A stretch of DNA of 64,000 nucleotides from UBA11358 sp049517655. Lineage in GTDB: Bacteria > Verrucomicrobiota > Verrucomicrobiia > Limisphaerales > UBA11358. The notes beneath the pieces are model-generated. The model was not told the origin of the DNA. It did no database searches and worked only from the letters and a program-made list of their open reading frames with translations. The stretch lies in contig JBEKRQ010000003.1 in assembly GCA_049517655.1 (NCBI GenBank), forward strand, positions 423,063 to 487,062. Reading direction: 5' to 3'. The position numbers were made by a program, and so were the translations under genes. Below are positions 42,419-51,700 of this stretch, in pieces. Numbering within the stretch: the first letter of the stretch is position 1; each line of letters begins with the position of its first letter.

Positions 42419-43273
42419 TCACTTCTTTTTCTCCATCCCGCCTTGCGGGACCTTTTTGTCGGCTGCTTTCTCCGAGGCTGCTGCCGCGCCCTTTTCCGGA
42501 GCCTTAGCGGCACCTTTTTCGGCACCCTTGGCCGGCGCTTTTTCACCGGGCTTGGCAGCGCCTTTTTCACCGGGCTTGACAGCGCCTTTTTCGCCCCTGG
42601 CCGGCGCAGCACCTTCCTCACCTTCTTCCTTCTTTTCCTTGATCATCTCGACGTCGCCGGCAGACACCGCCTCGCCTTCCGCAGCCACAGCCGCTACTTC
42701 CTCTTCCGCGCGCGGCATGGCGACGGAGATGACGGCAATATCTTTGTCGCCAATGATTTCAACACCGGCAGGCGTCTTGATTTCGCCAAGGTGAATCGCC
42801 TTGCCAAGTTCGAGATGACTGACGTCCACAACAATCTGCTCGGGCAAATCTTTTGGCAGGGCGCGCACTTTTAATTTAAACACTATGTGCTCGAGCACGC
42901 CGCCGCTGTTTTTCACACCGGTCGCTTCCCCGGCGGTTTCCAACGGCACCATGACGACGACCTTTTCATTTTCGGTCACTTCATGGAAATCCACGTGCAG
43001 CACATTGCCGTCGAGAGGGTGGTGCTGGATTTCCTGCACGAGCGCGAGACGCTTGGCGCGGGCGTCGCTTTCGACCGACAAATCCACCAGCAAATTTTCG
43101 GAGATGGAATGGTGAATGAGGTCGGTGATTTCCTTCGAACTGATTTCGAGGTTTTGCGGCTTGGCCTGGCGGCCATAAATGACCGCCGGCACGCGGCCCG
43201 TGGCGCGCAATTTCCTGACTTCACCCCGACGCGACTGCGTGCGGGGATACGCTTTCAACGGCACTGATTTCAT
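42419..43273 (-). CDS. rplY: 50S ribosomal protein L25/CTC with repetitive tail
   Basis: 284 residues. Residues 1-190 are L25 plus TL5/CTC beta domain (KAYPRTQSRRGEVRKLRATGRVPAVIYG; PLDGNVLHVDFHEV). The remaining 95 residues are a low-complexity tail with repeated KPGEKGA/APEKGA units, which is absent from shorter L25 proteins. It binds 5S rRNA. Upstream of pth and downstream of prs. Confidence 0.94.
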   Translation of the reverse strand: MKSVPLKAYPRTQSRRGEVRKLRATGRVPAVIYGRQAKPQNLEISSKEITDLIHHSISENLLVDLSVESDARAKRLALVQEIQHHPLDGNVLHVDFHEVTENEKVVVMVPLETAGEATGVKNSGGVLEHIVFKLKVRALPKDLPEQIVVDVSHLELGKAIHLGEIKTPAGVEIIGDKDIAVISVAMPRAEEEVAAVAAEGEAVSAGDVEMIKEKKEEGEEGAAPARGEKGAVKPGEKGAAKPGEKAPAKGAEKGAAKAPEKGAAAASEKAADKKVPQGGMEKKK

Positions 43274-43296
43274 TTTTTTAAATAGGTCTGCGACGC

Positions 43297-44241
43297 TTAA
43301 CTCGTGCGCCAGCCCTTGAATTCAAACAACGAATTCACTGATGAATTGCTGTTGATTCGCTTGATGGCTTCGCCCAAAAGTCCCGCGACCGACAGTGTAA
43401 TAATCTTCACACTATCAATGGCGGGGCGTTGGACTGTATCAGTCGTAATCAATTCGTCAATCGCTGATTTTCGCAATCTTTGGATGCCGACGTCATTCAA
43501 AACCGCGTGCGAAACGCAGGCGACAATCTGCCTGGCGCCCTTTTTCTTCAATAATGCCGCGGCTTGCGTCAACGTACCTGCCGTTTCCGTCAAATCGTCC
43601 ACCAGCAGGATGTTTTTGCCGCGAATTTCGCCGATGACGGCCATGGATTCCACGTCCGTCGCGCTTTTGCGCCGTTTGGCCACGATGGCCAGCCCCGCCT
43701 CCATCACCTGCGAATACGCGTGCGCCATTTTCAATCCGCCCACGTCCGGGCTGACCACGACAAGATTGGGCAGATTTTTTTTCTTCAAATACTCATACAT
43801 CACCGGTGCGGCGTAGAGATGATCCACCGGGATGTCGAAAAAACCCTGAATCTGTTGCGCGTGCAAATCCACCGCGAGAATACGGTTCACGCCGGAAGCC
43901 ACGAGCAGATTCGCGACAAGCTTGGCCGTGATGGGCACACGCGGCTGGTCTTTGCGATCCTGCCGGGCATAACCGTAATACGGCAGCACCGCTGTGATGC
44001 GCATCGCGCTCGCCCGCCGCAACGCATCAATCATGATAAACAGCTCCATCAGATTGTGGTTTGTCGGCGGCGACGTCGGCTGGACGACGAACACGTCCTG
44101 GCCGCGCACATTCTCCTCGATTTTTACGAACGTCTCGCCATCCGGGAATGACGTGATGGAGCACTTGCCCAGTTCCATGCTGATGGATTTGCAAATGGCC
44201 TTGGCCAAAGGCAGATTGGCTGTGCCGCTAAAAATTTTCAC
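43297..44241 (-). CDS. prs: Ribose-phosphate pyrophosphokinase
   Basis: 314 residues; makes PRPP from ribose-5-phosphate and ATP. Motifs: FSGTANLPLAKAICKSISM, VDLHAQQIQGFFDIPVDHL, VVSPDVGGLKMA and the PRPP loop LLVDDLTETAGTL. First gene of the prs-rplY-pth-rpsF-ssb-rplI block. Confidence 0.97.
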   Translation of the reverse strand: MKIFSGTANLPLAKAICKSISMELGKCSITSFPDGETFVKIEENVRGQDVFVVQPTSPPTNHNLMELFIMIDALRRASAMRITAVLPYYGYARQDRKDQPRVPITAKLVANLLVASGVNRILAVDLHAQQIQGFFDIPVDHLYAAPVMYEYLKKKNLPNLVVVSPDVGGLKMAHAYSQVMEAGLAIVAKRRKSATDVESMAVIGEIRGKNILLVDDLTETAGTLTQAAALLKKKGARQIVACVSHAVLNDVGIQRLRKSAIDELITTDTVQRPAIDSVKIITLSVAGLLGEAIKRINSNSSVNSLFEFKGWRTS

Positions 44242-44264
44242 GAGTCAATTATGTTTCTGGTTAA

Positions 44265-44336
44265 AACTGGCCGTCGTCGCGCCGGAGCGACGCTTTGCCG
44301 CGCCCGCGAAGGCGGAAAAACCGCCGCTATAGGCGG
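44265..44336. repeat. REP-like palindromes upstream of prs
   Basis: Two adjacent dyads: GTCGTCGCGCCGGAGCGACG and a GCCCGCGAAGGCGGAAAAACCGCC-type element ending GGCGGGT. Same family as other chromosomal REP copies. Confidence 0.6.
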
Positions 44337-44404
44337 GTAAAACTGTTTAACGACTCTAACAAGTGCCGAATTCGGCGCAAGAATAATCTGGAAGCTAACG
44401 GCAC

Positions 44405-44433
44405 ATCCACCCGCCGCCCACAACCAAATCATC
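44405..44433. repeat. 29-bp direct repeat of the mnmA 3' end
   Basis: Perfect copy of 45276-45304, which encodes the last ten residues of MnmA (DDLVVGGGWI). The two copies lie in the same orientation on either side of the HNH nuclease gene. Confidence 0.93.
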
Positions 44434-44512
44434 TTGATTAAAAAGTGTCGACTAACATATTGATTGCGAATGCAAGTGCGGTGGAGTTGGTGGCGGAGCA
44501 AATTCTTGAAGT

Positions 44513-45259
44513 ATGGCTCAATGTATTTTTTGTCGAACCACTGAAGGTCCATTCAAAACTCGCGAGCACATTCTTCCGGAGTCACTTGGCGGTGGCGATT
44601 GGGCTATCCTCCCTGAAGGACTATTCTGTGATGCCTGCCAAAATCGTTTTGGATCAACTATTGAACAACAAGCCCTGGCAGATTACCCATTTTCGTTATT
44701 ACGCGTAATTCTTGGCATTCCGACAAAAAAGGGAAAAGCTCCTTGGGTGAAATCGTGGGAAGGGATTCTTGAGGCTGGCCCTCGCTCTGGCACTTTTGGT
44801 TACGATCCTGCACTTCCATTCCGCAAAGCTTTTGAATCAGGACAGAAAACGGAAATGCGCATATTAGCAGAACCGCTAAAACCTACATTCATTTGCCGCA
44901 TGCTTTTGAAAATGGGTCTTGAACTCGTCGCCGCAGACAATCCAAGTGATATATTCCATCACAAATTTGACGCAGCACGAGAGTTCGCTTTGAAAGGCAA
45001 TAAAGAAGAAAAGTGGTGGTATTTGCAACGTGAAGACATGGCCGCTATCCCAGCTTACATCGAAAAAGGAATAAAAGAACTTAAGTGGCAGGACGATATT
45101 TTCCTGAATACAATCGTGGTTGGGGAGGCCAACAATCAGGCAGAAGTGTTTTATTTAAAACTTTTATACCTTGAACTTTTTGTTCCATTGGAACCGCGCA
45201 TAAGCGCACCATCCAGAGCAGAATTTAAGGAGCCAGAATATCGATTGTTTGTCTTTTGA
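44513..45259 (+). CDS. HNH endonuclease-type protein
   Basis: 248 residues. The N-terminus has an HNH_5-like zinc site: CIFCRTTEGPF, REHILPESLGGGDW with the catalytic His, then FCDACQNRF. The remaining 190 residues are unrecognised (target recognition or structure). It is convergent with mnmA, ends 6 bases from the mnmA stop, and is bracketed by 29-bp direct copies of the mnmA 3' end. Base composition is AT-richer than the neighbours. Probably a mobile, homing-type nuclease; this is inferred from the repeat. Confidence 0.75.
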   Translation: MAQCIFCRTTEGPFKTREHILPESLGGGDWAILPEGLFCDACQNRFGSTIEQQALADYPFSLLRVILGIPTKKGKAPWVKSWEGILEAGPRSGTFGYDPALPFRKAFESGQKTEMRILAEPLKPTFICRMLLKMGLELVAADNPSDIFHHKFDAAREFALKGNKEEKWWYLQREDMAAIPAYIEKGIKELKWQDDIFLNTIVVGEANNQAEVFYLKLLYLELFVPLEPRISAPSRAEFKEPEYRLFVF

Positions 45260-45265
45260 CTCAAA

Positions 45266-46405
45266 TTATCGAAAAATCCACCCGCCGCCCACAACCAAAT
45301 CATCCTCATAAAACACCGCCGCCTGGCCGGGCGTAATGGCGCGTTGGGCTGCATGCAATTTTACCTTTGCACTTCCATTACTCAATGGCGTCACGGTCGC
45401 AGCCGTGCCGGGATGGTTGTAACGGATTTTTACCGTGGCTTCGATTGGCTCCATCAAATCGTCAAACGGAATCCAGTTGCAGCGGTCCACGACAAATTCG
45501 TCGCGGTCGAGTGCGGAGTCGTCACCCACGATGACGCGATTATTTTCCGCATCAAGGTTAATGACATAGAGTGGCTTTGGTGCCGAAATACCCAGACCTT
45601 TCCGCTGGCCGATGGTGTAAAACTCGATGCCGTCGTGATGGCCGAGAACGCGTCCCTGCAAATCCACGATTTCGCCGCGATGCTTCTGCACGAGGTTCGC
45701 CTGTTGGAGAAACTTGCCGTAGTCGTTGTCGGGCACGAAACAAATCTCCATGCTTTCCTTTTTCCCGGCAGTCTTGAGGTTGCGGTGGCGTGCGGCGATG
45801 CGTGTGTCGCTCTTGGTTTGGTCGCCGACCGGGAACAACGCGCGTGACAATTGATCCTGCCGGAGCGAAAACAAAAAGTAGCTCTGGTCCTTACACAGAT
45901 CTCGTCCGCGCTTGAGTAAAAATCGCCCGTCGCCCTGGCCGGCTTGTCCGCCGTAGCCTTGGCGAAGGCGGATGGCAGGGTGAGGAGAAAACTCCACCCG
46001 TGCATAGTGTCCAGTTGCAACATATTGCGCGCCGAGTTGATCCGCGTGCCGCAGCAGCGTGCCGAACTTCAGATGTTCGTTGCACAGGATGCAAGGGTTG
46101 GGGGTGCGTCCAGCCCGATATTCGGCGGCGAAGTGGTTGATGACCCGTCTTTGAAATTCTTCTGCCTCGTCAATCAAATGGAACGGGATGCCGAGATGGT
46201 CGCACACGGCGCGCACATCATCCGCCGCTTTTGCGCCGCAGCATTTGAACAGGTCTTCGTTGGGAGAAAAACAGTCCTGCTTCCACAGCTTGAGCGTGAC
46301 GCCAATCACATCGTAGCCCTGCTCGACCAGCAGTGCCGCCGACGTCGAGGAGTCCACCCCCCCGCTCATGCCGCAAACAACGCGCTGACGCTTTTGCGAA
46401 TTCAC
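45266..46405 (-). CDS. mnmA: tRNA-specific 2-thiouridylase MnmA
   Basis: 379 residues; sulfurates U34 of tRNA-Glu/Gln/Lys. The PP-loop GMSGGVDSSTSAALL, catalytic Cys in TPNPCILCNEHLKFG and the second Cys in MEICFVPDNDYGKF are intact. Between GHYARVEFSPH and GRFLLKRGRD the protein has an inserted stretch (AIRLRQGYGGQAGQGD, about residues 142-158) encoded by a REP palindrome in frame. The 3' end is duplicated beyond the HNH gene. Confidence 0.95.
   Translation of the reverse strand: MNSQKRQRVVCGMSGGVDSSTSAALLVEQGYDVIGVTLKLWKQDCFSPNEDLFKCCGAKAADDVRAVCDHLGIPFHLIDEAEEFQRRVINHFAAEYRAGRTPNPCILCNEHLKFGTLLRHADQLGAQYVATGHYARVEFSPHPAIRLRQGYGGQAGQGDGRFLLKRGRDLCKDQSYFLFSLRQDQLSRALFPVGDQTKSDTRIAARHRNLKTAGKKESMEICFVPDNDYGKFLQQANLVQKHRGEIVDLQGRVLGHHDGIEFYTIGQRKGLGISAPKPLYVINLDAENNRVIVGDDSALDRDEFVVDRCNWIPFDDLMEPIEATVKIRYNHPGTAATVTPLSNGSAKVKLHAAQRAITPGQAAVFYEDDLVVGGGWIFR
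45934..45980. repeat. In-frame REP palindrome inside mnmA
   Basis: The sequence CTGGCCGGCTTGTCCGCCGT...AGGCGGATGGCAGGG is a copy of the chromosomal REP family lying in the mnmA coding frame without stops. It extends the MnmA surface loop between the PP-loop domain strands. Confidence 0.85.
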
Positions 46406-46505
46406 AGAAGGACATTATACAATGCGCGGGTGGTGTGTAAAATGGTTTGCAAAGGAGGCCGTATGGATTTACTCCATCGCCGCCCTGTTTACTTCGTCCA
46501 GGTAA

Positions 46506-48335
46506 TCACTCGTTGCTCTTGACCGATTTCACGACCGCGAAGAAAGCTGGCTTGGGATGGAGTTCGCGGTCAAACAAAAGAGGATAATCGGTCCGTCCCT
46601 TAACCGGCCAGTCGTTCAGCCATGATTGTCCGTCGTGAACACCCCAAAAATTTACCCGGGCGATTTTGTCGGCGTGCTTATGAAATATTGAGAATAATTC
46701 GCCGTAACGTTTCGCAAGTTTTTCCTGCACCCCGTCAGGCAGCGCATCGAGATAAGGATTAAGCTCTTTCCGTGGAACATTTCTTGGCAAAACTGTGATA
46801 TCCATTTCCGTAATCATCACCTTAACGCCGGACCCGGAAAGACGGACAATACCATTTTCCACCTCATCAAGTGATGGAGTATCAAGCTTCCAGTGTGCCT
46901 GCACTCCGATGCCGTCAATGCGTCCTCCCCGGCTTTTGATGTCGCCGACCAGCCGAACAATACTGTCCGTGGCCTCCTTTGTCAGCATATCGTGTCCGTT
47001 GTAATATAACTCGACGTTCGGGTCGGCTTCGTGGGCATATTCAAACGCCTTGGTGATGTAATCATCCCCGATGATTTCAGACCATTTGGTTTTTCGTATC
47101 CTGCCGTCTCTTCCAATGGGTTCGTTGATAACGTGCCAGGCGTTTATTCTGCCTTTGTAACGCCCCATTACTTTGAAAATGTGTTCGCGCATCCGATTTA
47201 GCAGAGTTTCGCGGTCAACGTTTCGCCCATTGGCATCCCTAAACACCCAGTCAGGAACCTGTTCCTGGTCAATAAGAATATGCCCGACGATGAACATTTT
47301 ATTCTTTTCGCCAAATGCGACGAGCCGATCTGCCTGTTCAAAATCATACACGTTCGGTTTTGGATGCACCGAATCCCATTTCAGGCAGTTCTCAGGCGTG
47401 ATTGAGTTGAATTGCGATTCTATAATGGAAATCACGTTTGTGTCTTTTCCTGAAATCTGGTTGTAACTCACTGATGCGCCGATTAAAAAATCCTTTTTAA
47501 ACACATCCTTGAGTGCTGGAACACTGATACCCGACCGTCCGGCGGGGATGGGATTCTCCAGTTTCCAAACCGTAACCGCCGTTGTTCCTGCGGTTAGCGC
47601 ACACACACCGACAACGACTGCTGTTTTGGCTTTGGCCCAGGCCATGAATTTCAACGTTCCCTGGATGAGGGTTAATGTCGAACCGCTGGCAGCCACGCCT
47701 TTGGCAATCGCCACGGCGGTCACGGATTTTGCCAGTGCCACAGGCGCGGCTTGAACGGAATTGGCTGAAATCGCCCCGGCAATGATTGCCGTCGTTGAAG
47801 CAACACCGCGCTTTGTGAAAAATGTCCGCAGTTTGTCCAGCGCGCGGTTCACACGCATCTTTGCCGCGTCTTCGCTCGCGCCCAGCGCCGCGCCGATTTC
47901 CCTGAAGTTTCGACCTTCAAAAAATCGCAGCACGAGAGCGTCGTGATCTTTTTGCCCAAGCTTTTCCATCGCCGTTTCCAGCAAAGGCGCGATTTGCGGC
48001 CAGAGTTCCGGTTCCGTTTCGTTGGCAAGAGATTGCATGTAAGCCTCCTGTTCGCGGTGTTGTCGCCGCCGTTGGATGGTCAGCGCATTGGCGCTCGCGT
48101 AACGCGCCGTGCGGCAAAGCCAGCCGCTTAAAATGGTTTTCGGGCCGAGCGCCCCCGCCTTGCGCGCCAGAATGATGAAAACCGCCTGTGTGATTTCCTC
48201 CGCCAGATGCGCATCGCGCACCTGCCGCAGCGCCACGGAATAAACCAGATTGACGTGGCGCGATACCAGCGCGGCAAACGCTTCCTCGGAATTGCGCCGG
48301 GCATAGTCACGCAGCAGGGCCAGGTCGTCATTCAT
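46506..48335 (-). CDS. ECF-type sigma factor fused to a GH10 endo-xylanase domain
   Basis: 609 residues. Residues 8-90 are sigma-70 region 2 (LVSRHVNLVYSVALRQVRDAHLAEEITQAVF) and 115-170 are region 4 with helix-turn-helix (LRFFEGRNFREIGAALGASEDAAKMRVNRALDKLR). A Gly/Ala/Val linker and a membrane segment (about 236-257) follow. Residues 275-605 are GH10: SITPENCLKWDSVHP, NAWHVINEP with acid/base Glu405, and VMITEMDI with nucleophile Glu510. The usual HTLVWHSQ motif is altered to HILIDQEQ. The topology would put the sigma part in the cytoplasm and GH10 outside. A one-component carbohydrate-sensing regulator is the inferred role. Confidence 0.88.
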   Translation of the reverse strand: MNDDLALLRDYARRNSEEAFAALVSRHVNLVYSVALRQVRDAHLAEEITQAVFIILARKAGALGPKTILSGWLCRTARYASANALTIQRRRQHREQEAYMQSLANETEPELWPQIAPLLETAMEKLGQKDHDALVLRFFEGRNFREIGAALGASEDAAKMRVNRALDKLRTFFTKRGVASTTAIIAGAISANSVQAAPVALAKSVTAVAIAKGVAASGSTLTLIQGTLKFMAWAKAKTAVVVGVCALTAGTTAVTVWKLENPIPAGRSGISVPALKDVFKKDFLIGASVSYNQISGKDTNVISIIESQFNSITPENCLKWDSVHPKPNVYDFEQADRLVAFGEKNKMFIVGHILIDQEQVPDWVFRDANGRNVDRETLLNRMREHIFKVMGRYKGRINAWHVINEPIGRDGRIRKTKWSEIIGDDYITKAFEYAHEADPNVELYYNGHDMLTKEATDSIVRLVGDIKSRGGRIDGIGVQAHWKLDTPSLDEVENGIVRLSGSGVKVMITEMDITVLPRNVPRKELNPYLDALPDGVQEKLAKRYGELFSIFHKHADKIARVNFWGVHDGQSWLNDWPVKGRTDYPLLFDRELHPKPAFFAVVKSVKSNE

Positions 48336-48339
48336 GATC

Positions 48340-48700
48340 TCACTTATACATCTACGCTGCTGTGAAAAGGTAACAGATTATTTTTTTAGCTGGCGATTTT
48401 ATCCGGCCAAATCGCGGAAAATCAGCAGTCGCAGAGCGACCTATTGAAGGTAGCCGTGGACTTCGAGTCCACGGTTTATTAACGCGAGTTGGTGCGTCGC
48501 GGAGCGACGGTTGAACCTCAAGCGTCGCTATGCGACGCCTTCCATGGTTGTTATAGCCCGCGGGCTGAAGCCCACGGCTACATTCGACACATCGCTCCGT
48601 GATGCCTGAAGAACCGGGTGTTCCACCAAAAACATTGAGGGATTCCTAAACATTTAATTGCGAAATAGCATAATTTATGTGAAAGATAAGAGGACAATAA
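48340..48700. repeat. Repeat-rich spacer upstream of gltB
   Basis: No gene. It holds several palindromes of dispersed families: GTAGCCGTGGACTTCGAGTC-CACGG, GTGCGTCGCGGAGCGACG, GCGTCGCTATGCGACGC and AGCCCGCGGGCTGAAGCCC. The AT-rich end (48650-48700) would hold the gltB promoter; the ribosome-binding site GAGGAG adjoins the ATG. Confidence 0.65.
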
Positions 48701-48710
48701 TCGCGAGGAG

Positions 48711-51700
48711 ATGAGCAGTCACACAACACAGCGGCCCAAAAACAGGGCGCGGCGGATAACGCCGCCGCCCAAGCAGGGGCTTTACGATCCGCGCTTCGAG
48801 CATGATGCGTGCGGCGTCGGCTTTGTCGTCAACATCAAGGGCAAAAAATCGCACGCCATCGTCCAGCAGGCGCTCCAGGTGTTGCGCAACCTCCAGCACC
48901 GCGGTGCGTGCGGTTCCGAGGCGAACACCGGAGACGGCGCGGGCGTTCTGATGCAGATACCCCACGCGTTTCTGGAGCAGGCCTGCCGCGAAGTGAAAAT
49001 CAACCTGCCCGGGCCGGGCGGCTACGGCGTCGGCATGGTCTTTCTGCCGTCTCATCCCATGGAACGCTACAAATGCGAAGTGCTTTTTGAGGATATCGTC
49101 ACCACGGAAGGCCTGGAACTGCTGGGCTGGCGGACCGTGCCCACCGAACACAGTTCGCTGGGTCAGACCGCCATCACGTCCGAGCCCATCGTGCGTCAGG
49201 TGTTCATCGCGCGCCCCGTCGGCCTCGACGACCTCGCGTTCGAGCGCAAGCTTTATGTCATCCGCAAACTCGCGAAACGGGGCATCCGCACCGCGGGCCT
49301 CCGGGGCGGTGAAAAATTTTACGTCTGCAGTTTGTCCGCCAAGACGATCATTTATAAAGGCATGCTGACGCCCGACCAGGTGGAACGGTATTACCCCGAC
49401 CTGACGGATTCCTCATTCGCCAGCGCGCTGTGCCTCGTGCATTCGCGCTTCAGCACGAACACTTTTCCGACCTGGGAACGCGCGCATCCCTACCGTTATG
49501 TGGCGCACAACGGCGAAATCAACACCCTGCGCGGCAATATTAACTGGATGCACGCCCGCCAGTCGCAGTTCGCGTCCGATTTGTTCGGCAACGATCTCAA
49601 AAAGCTGATGCCGATCGTCAACGAAGACGGCAGCGACTCGGCCATGTTCGACAATGCGCTGGAATTTCTCACGCTCGCCGGCCGTTCACTGCCGCATGCC
49701 GTGATGATGATGATTCCAGAGCCGTGGGAAAATCACGAGAGCATGGACCCGGCCAAACGCGCGTTTTACGAATATCATTCCTGTCTGCAGGAACCGTGGG
49801 ACGGCCCGGCGTCCATCGCGTTCACAGACGGCGTGCGCATCGGCGCGGTGCTCGACCGCAATGGTCTGCGTCCTTCACGCTATTACGTGACCAAAGACGA
49901 CAGGGTCATCATGGCCAGCGAAGTTGGAGTGCTGGATGTCCCGCCGGAAATGATTGTCCAGAAAGGCCGCCTGCAGCCTGGCCGGATGTTTTTAATTGAT
50001 ACCAAGGAAGGCCGCATCGTGGCGGACGAGGAACTGAAAAACAAAGTTGCCACGGAACATCCGTATCAGGCCTGGCTCAACCGGAACCATGTGCTGCTCA
50101 AAAATTTGCCCGAGCCGCTGCACGTCCACGAACCGGACCACCAGACCGTGCTCCAGCGCCAGCAGGCGTTCGGTTACACGTTCGAGGACCTGCGGTTTAT
50201 TCTCGGCCCCATGGCCAACGAAGGCGTGCAGCCGCTCGGTTCGATGGGCACGGACACGCCGCTTGCGGTGCTCTCGAACAAGCCGCAACTGCTTTACAAC
50301 TATTTCAAACAACTTTTCGCGCAGGTCACCAACCCGCCGATAGACCCCATCCGCGAGGAAATCATCACTTCCACGGAAACGATGATCGGCACGGAGGGCA
50401 ACCTGCTTGCGCCCACTCCGAAAAGCTGCCGCATGATCAAGCTGGAGCATCCCATCCTCACGAACGAGGACCTCGAAAAGCTCCGGCACGTGGATCGCCC
50501 CGGCTTCAAACCGGTCACGCTGCCGATTTTGTTCAAGGCGTCGGAAGGCACGCTGGGACTGGAATACGCGCTCGACCAATTGTTCGCCGCCACCGACAAG
50601 GCGATTATCGGAGGTTCGAACATCATCATTCTGTCCGACCGTGGCATCAGCGCCGAAAACGCGCCGATCCCGGCGATGCTCGCCGTAGCGGGACTGCATC
50701 ATCATTTGATCCGGCAAGGCACACGCACACGCGTCGGGATAGTGCTCGAATCCGGCGAACCGCGCGAAGTTCACCATTTTGCGTTGCTCATCGGCTACGG
50801 TTGCAGCGCCATCAATCCCTACTTCGCCTACGATTCGCTAGACGACATGATCCACGAGGGATTGCTCGTGGACGTGGACCACAAAACCGCCGTCAAGAAA
50901 TACATCAAGGCCGTCGTGAAGGGTGTCGTGAAAACCATGGCCAAGATGGGCATCTCGACCATCCAGAGCTATCGCGGCGCGCAGATTTTTGAGGCCATCG
51001 GGTTGAACCACAGCGTCATTGACAAGTATTTCACCTGGACGGTGTCGCGCATCGAAGGTGTCGGTTTGGACGTGCTGGCCGAAGAGGCGCTGGCCCGCCA
51101 CCGCCAGGCTTTTCCTGAACGCCCGGTTGATAACGTGGCGCTGGACACCGGTGGCCAATACCAGTGGCGCGACGATGGTGAATTCCACCTGTTCAACCCG
51201 CAGTCCATCCACAAGCTGCAGCTTGCCTGCCGTCTCGGCAGCTACAAGCTGTTCAAGGAATACGCGGAATTGATCAACCACCAGGCACAAAACCTCTGCA
51301 CACTGCGCGGTCTGCTCGATTTCAATTGGGCGGAGAAATCCGTGCCCATCGGGGAAGTTGAGCCGGTTGAGTCCATCGTCAAGCGGTTCAAGACCGGCGC
51401 GATGAGCTACGGCTCGATCAGCCAGGAAACACACGAGGCGCTCGCCATCGCAATGAACCGCCTCGGCGGCAAGAGCAACACCGGCGAAGGCGGCGAAGAC
51501 CCTGAGCGCTACGTTCCGTTGCCCAACGGTGACTCGAAGAACAGCGCCATCAAGCAAGTCGCATCGGGCCGCTTCGGCGTGACGAGCCATTACCTCGTCA
51601 ACGCGAGGGAACTTCAAATCAAGATGGCACAGGGTGCAAAACCGGGCGAAGGCGGCGAACTGCCCGGCTGCAAGGTTTATCCGTGGATAGCCAAAACGCG

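Noticed and set aside
44238..44552. 104-codon minus-strand frame overlapping the HNH start
   Set aside because: It runs through the mnmA 3'-end copy and REP sequence; its protein-like stretch MIWLWAAGG is the repeat read out of frame.
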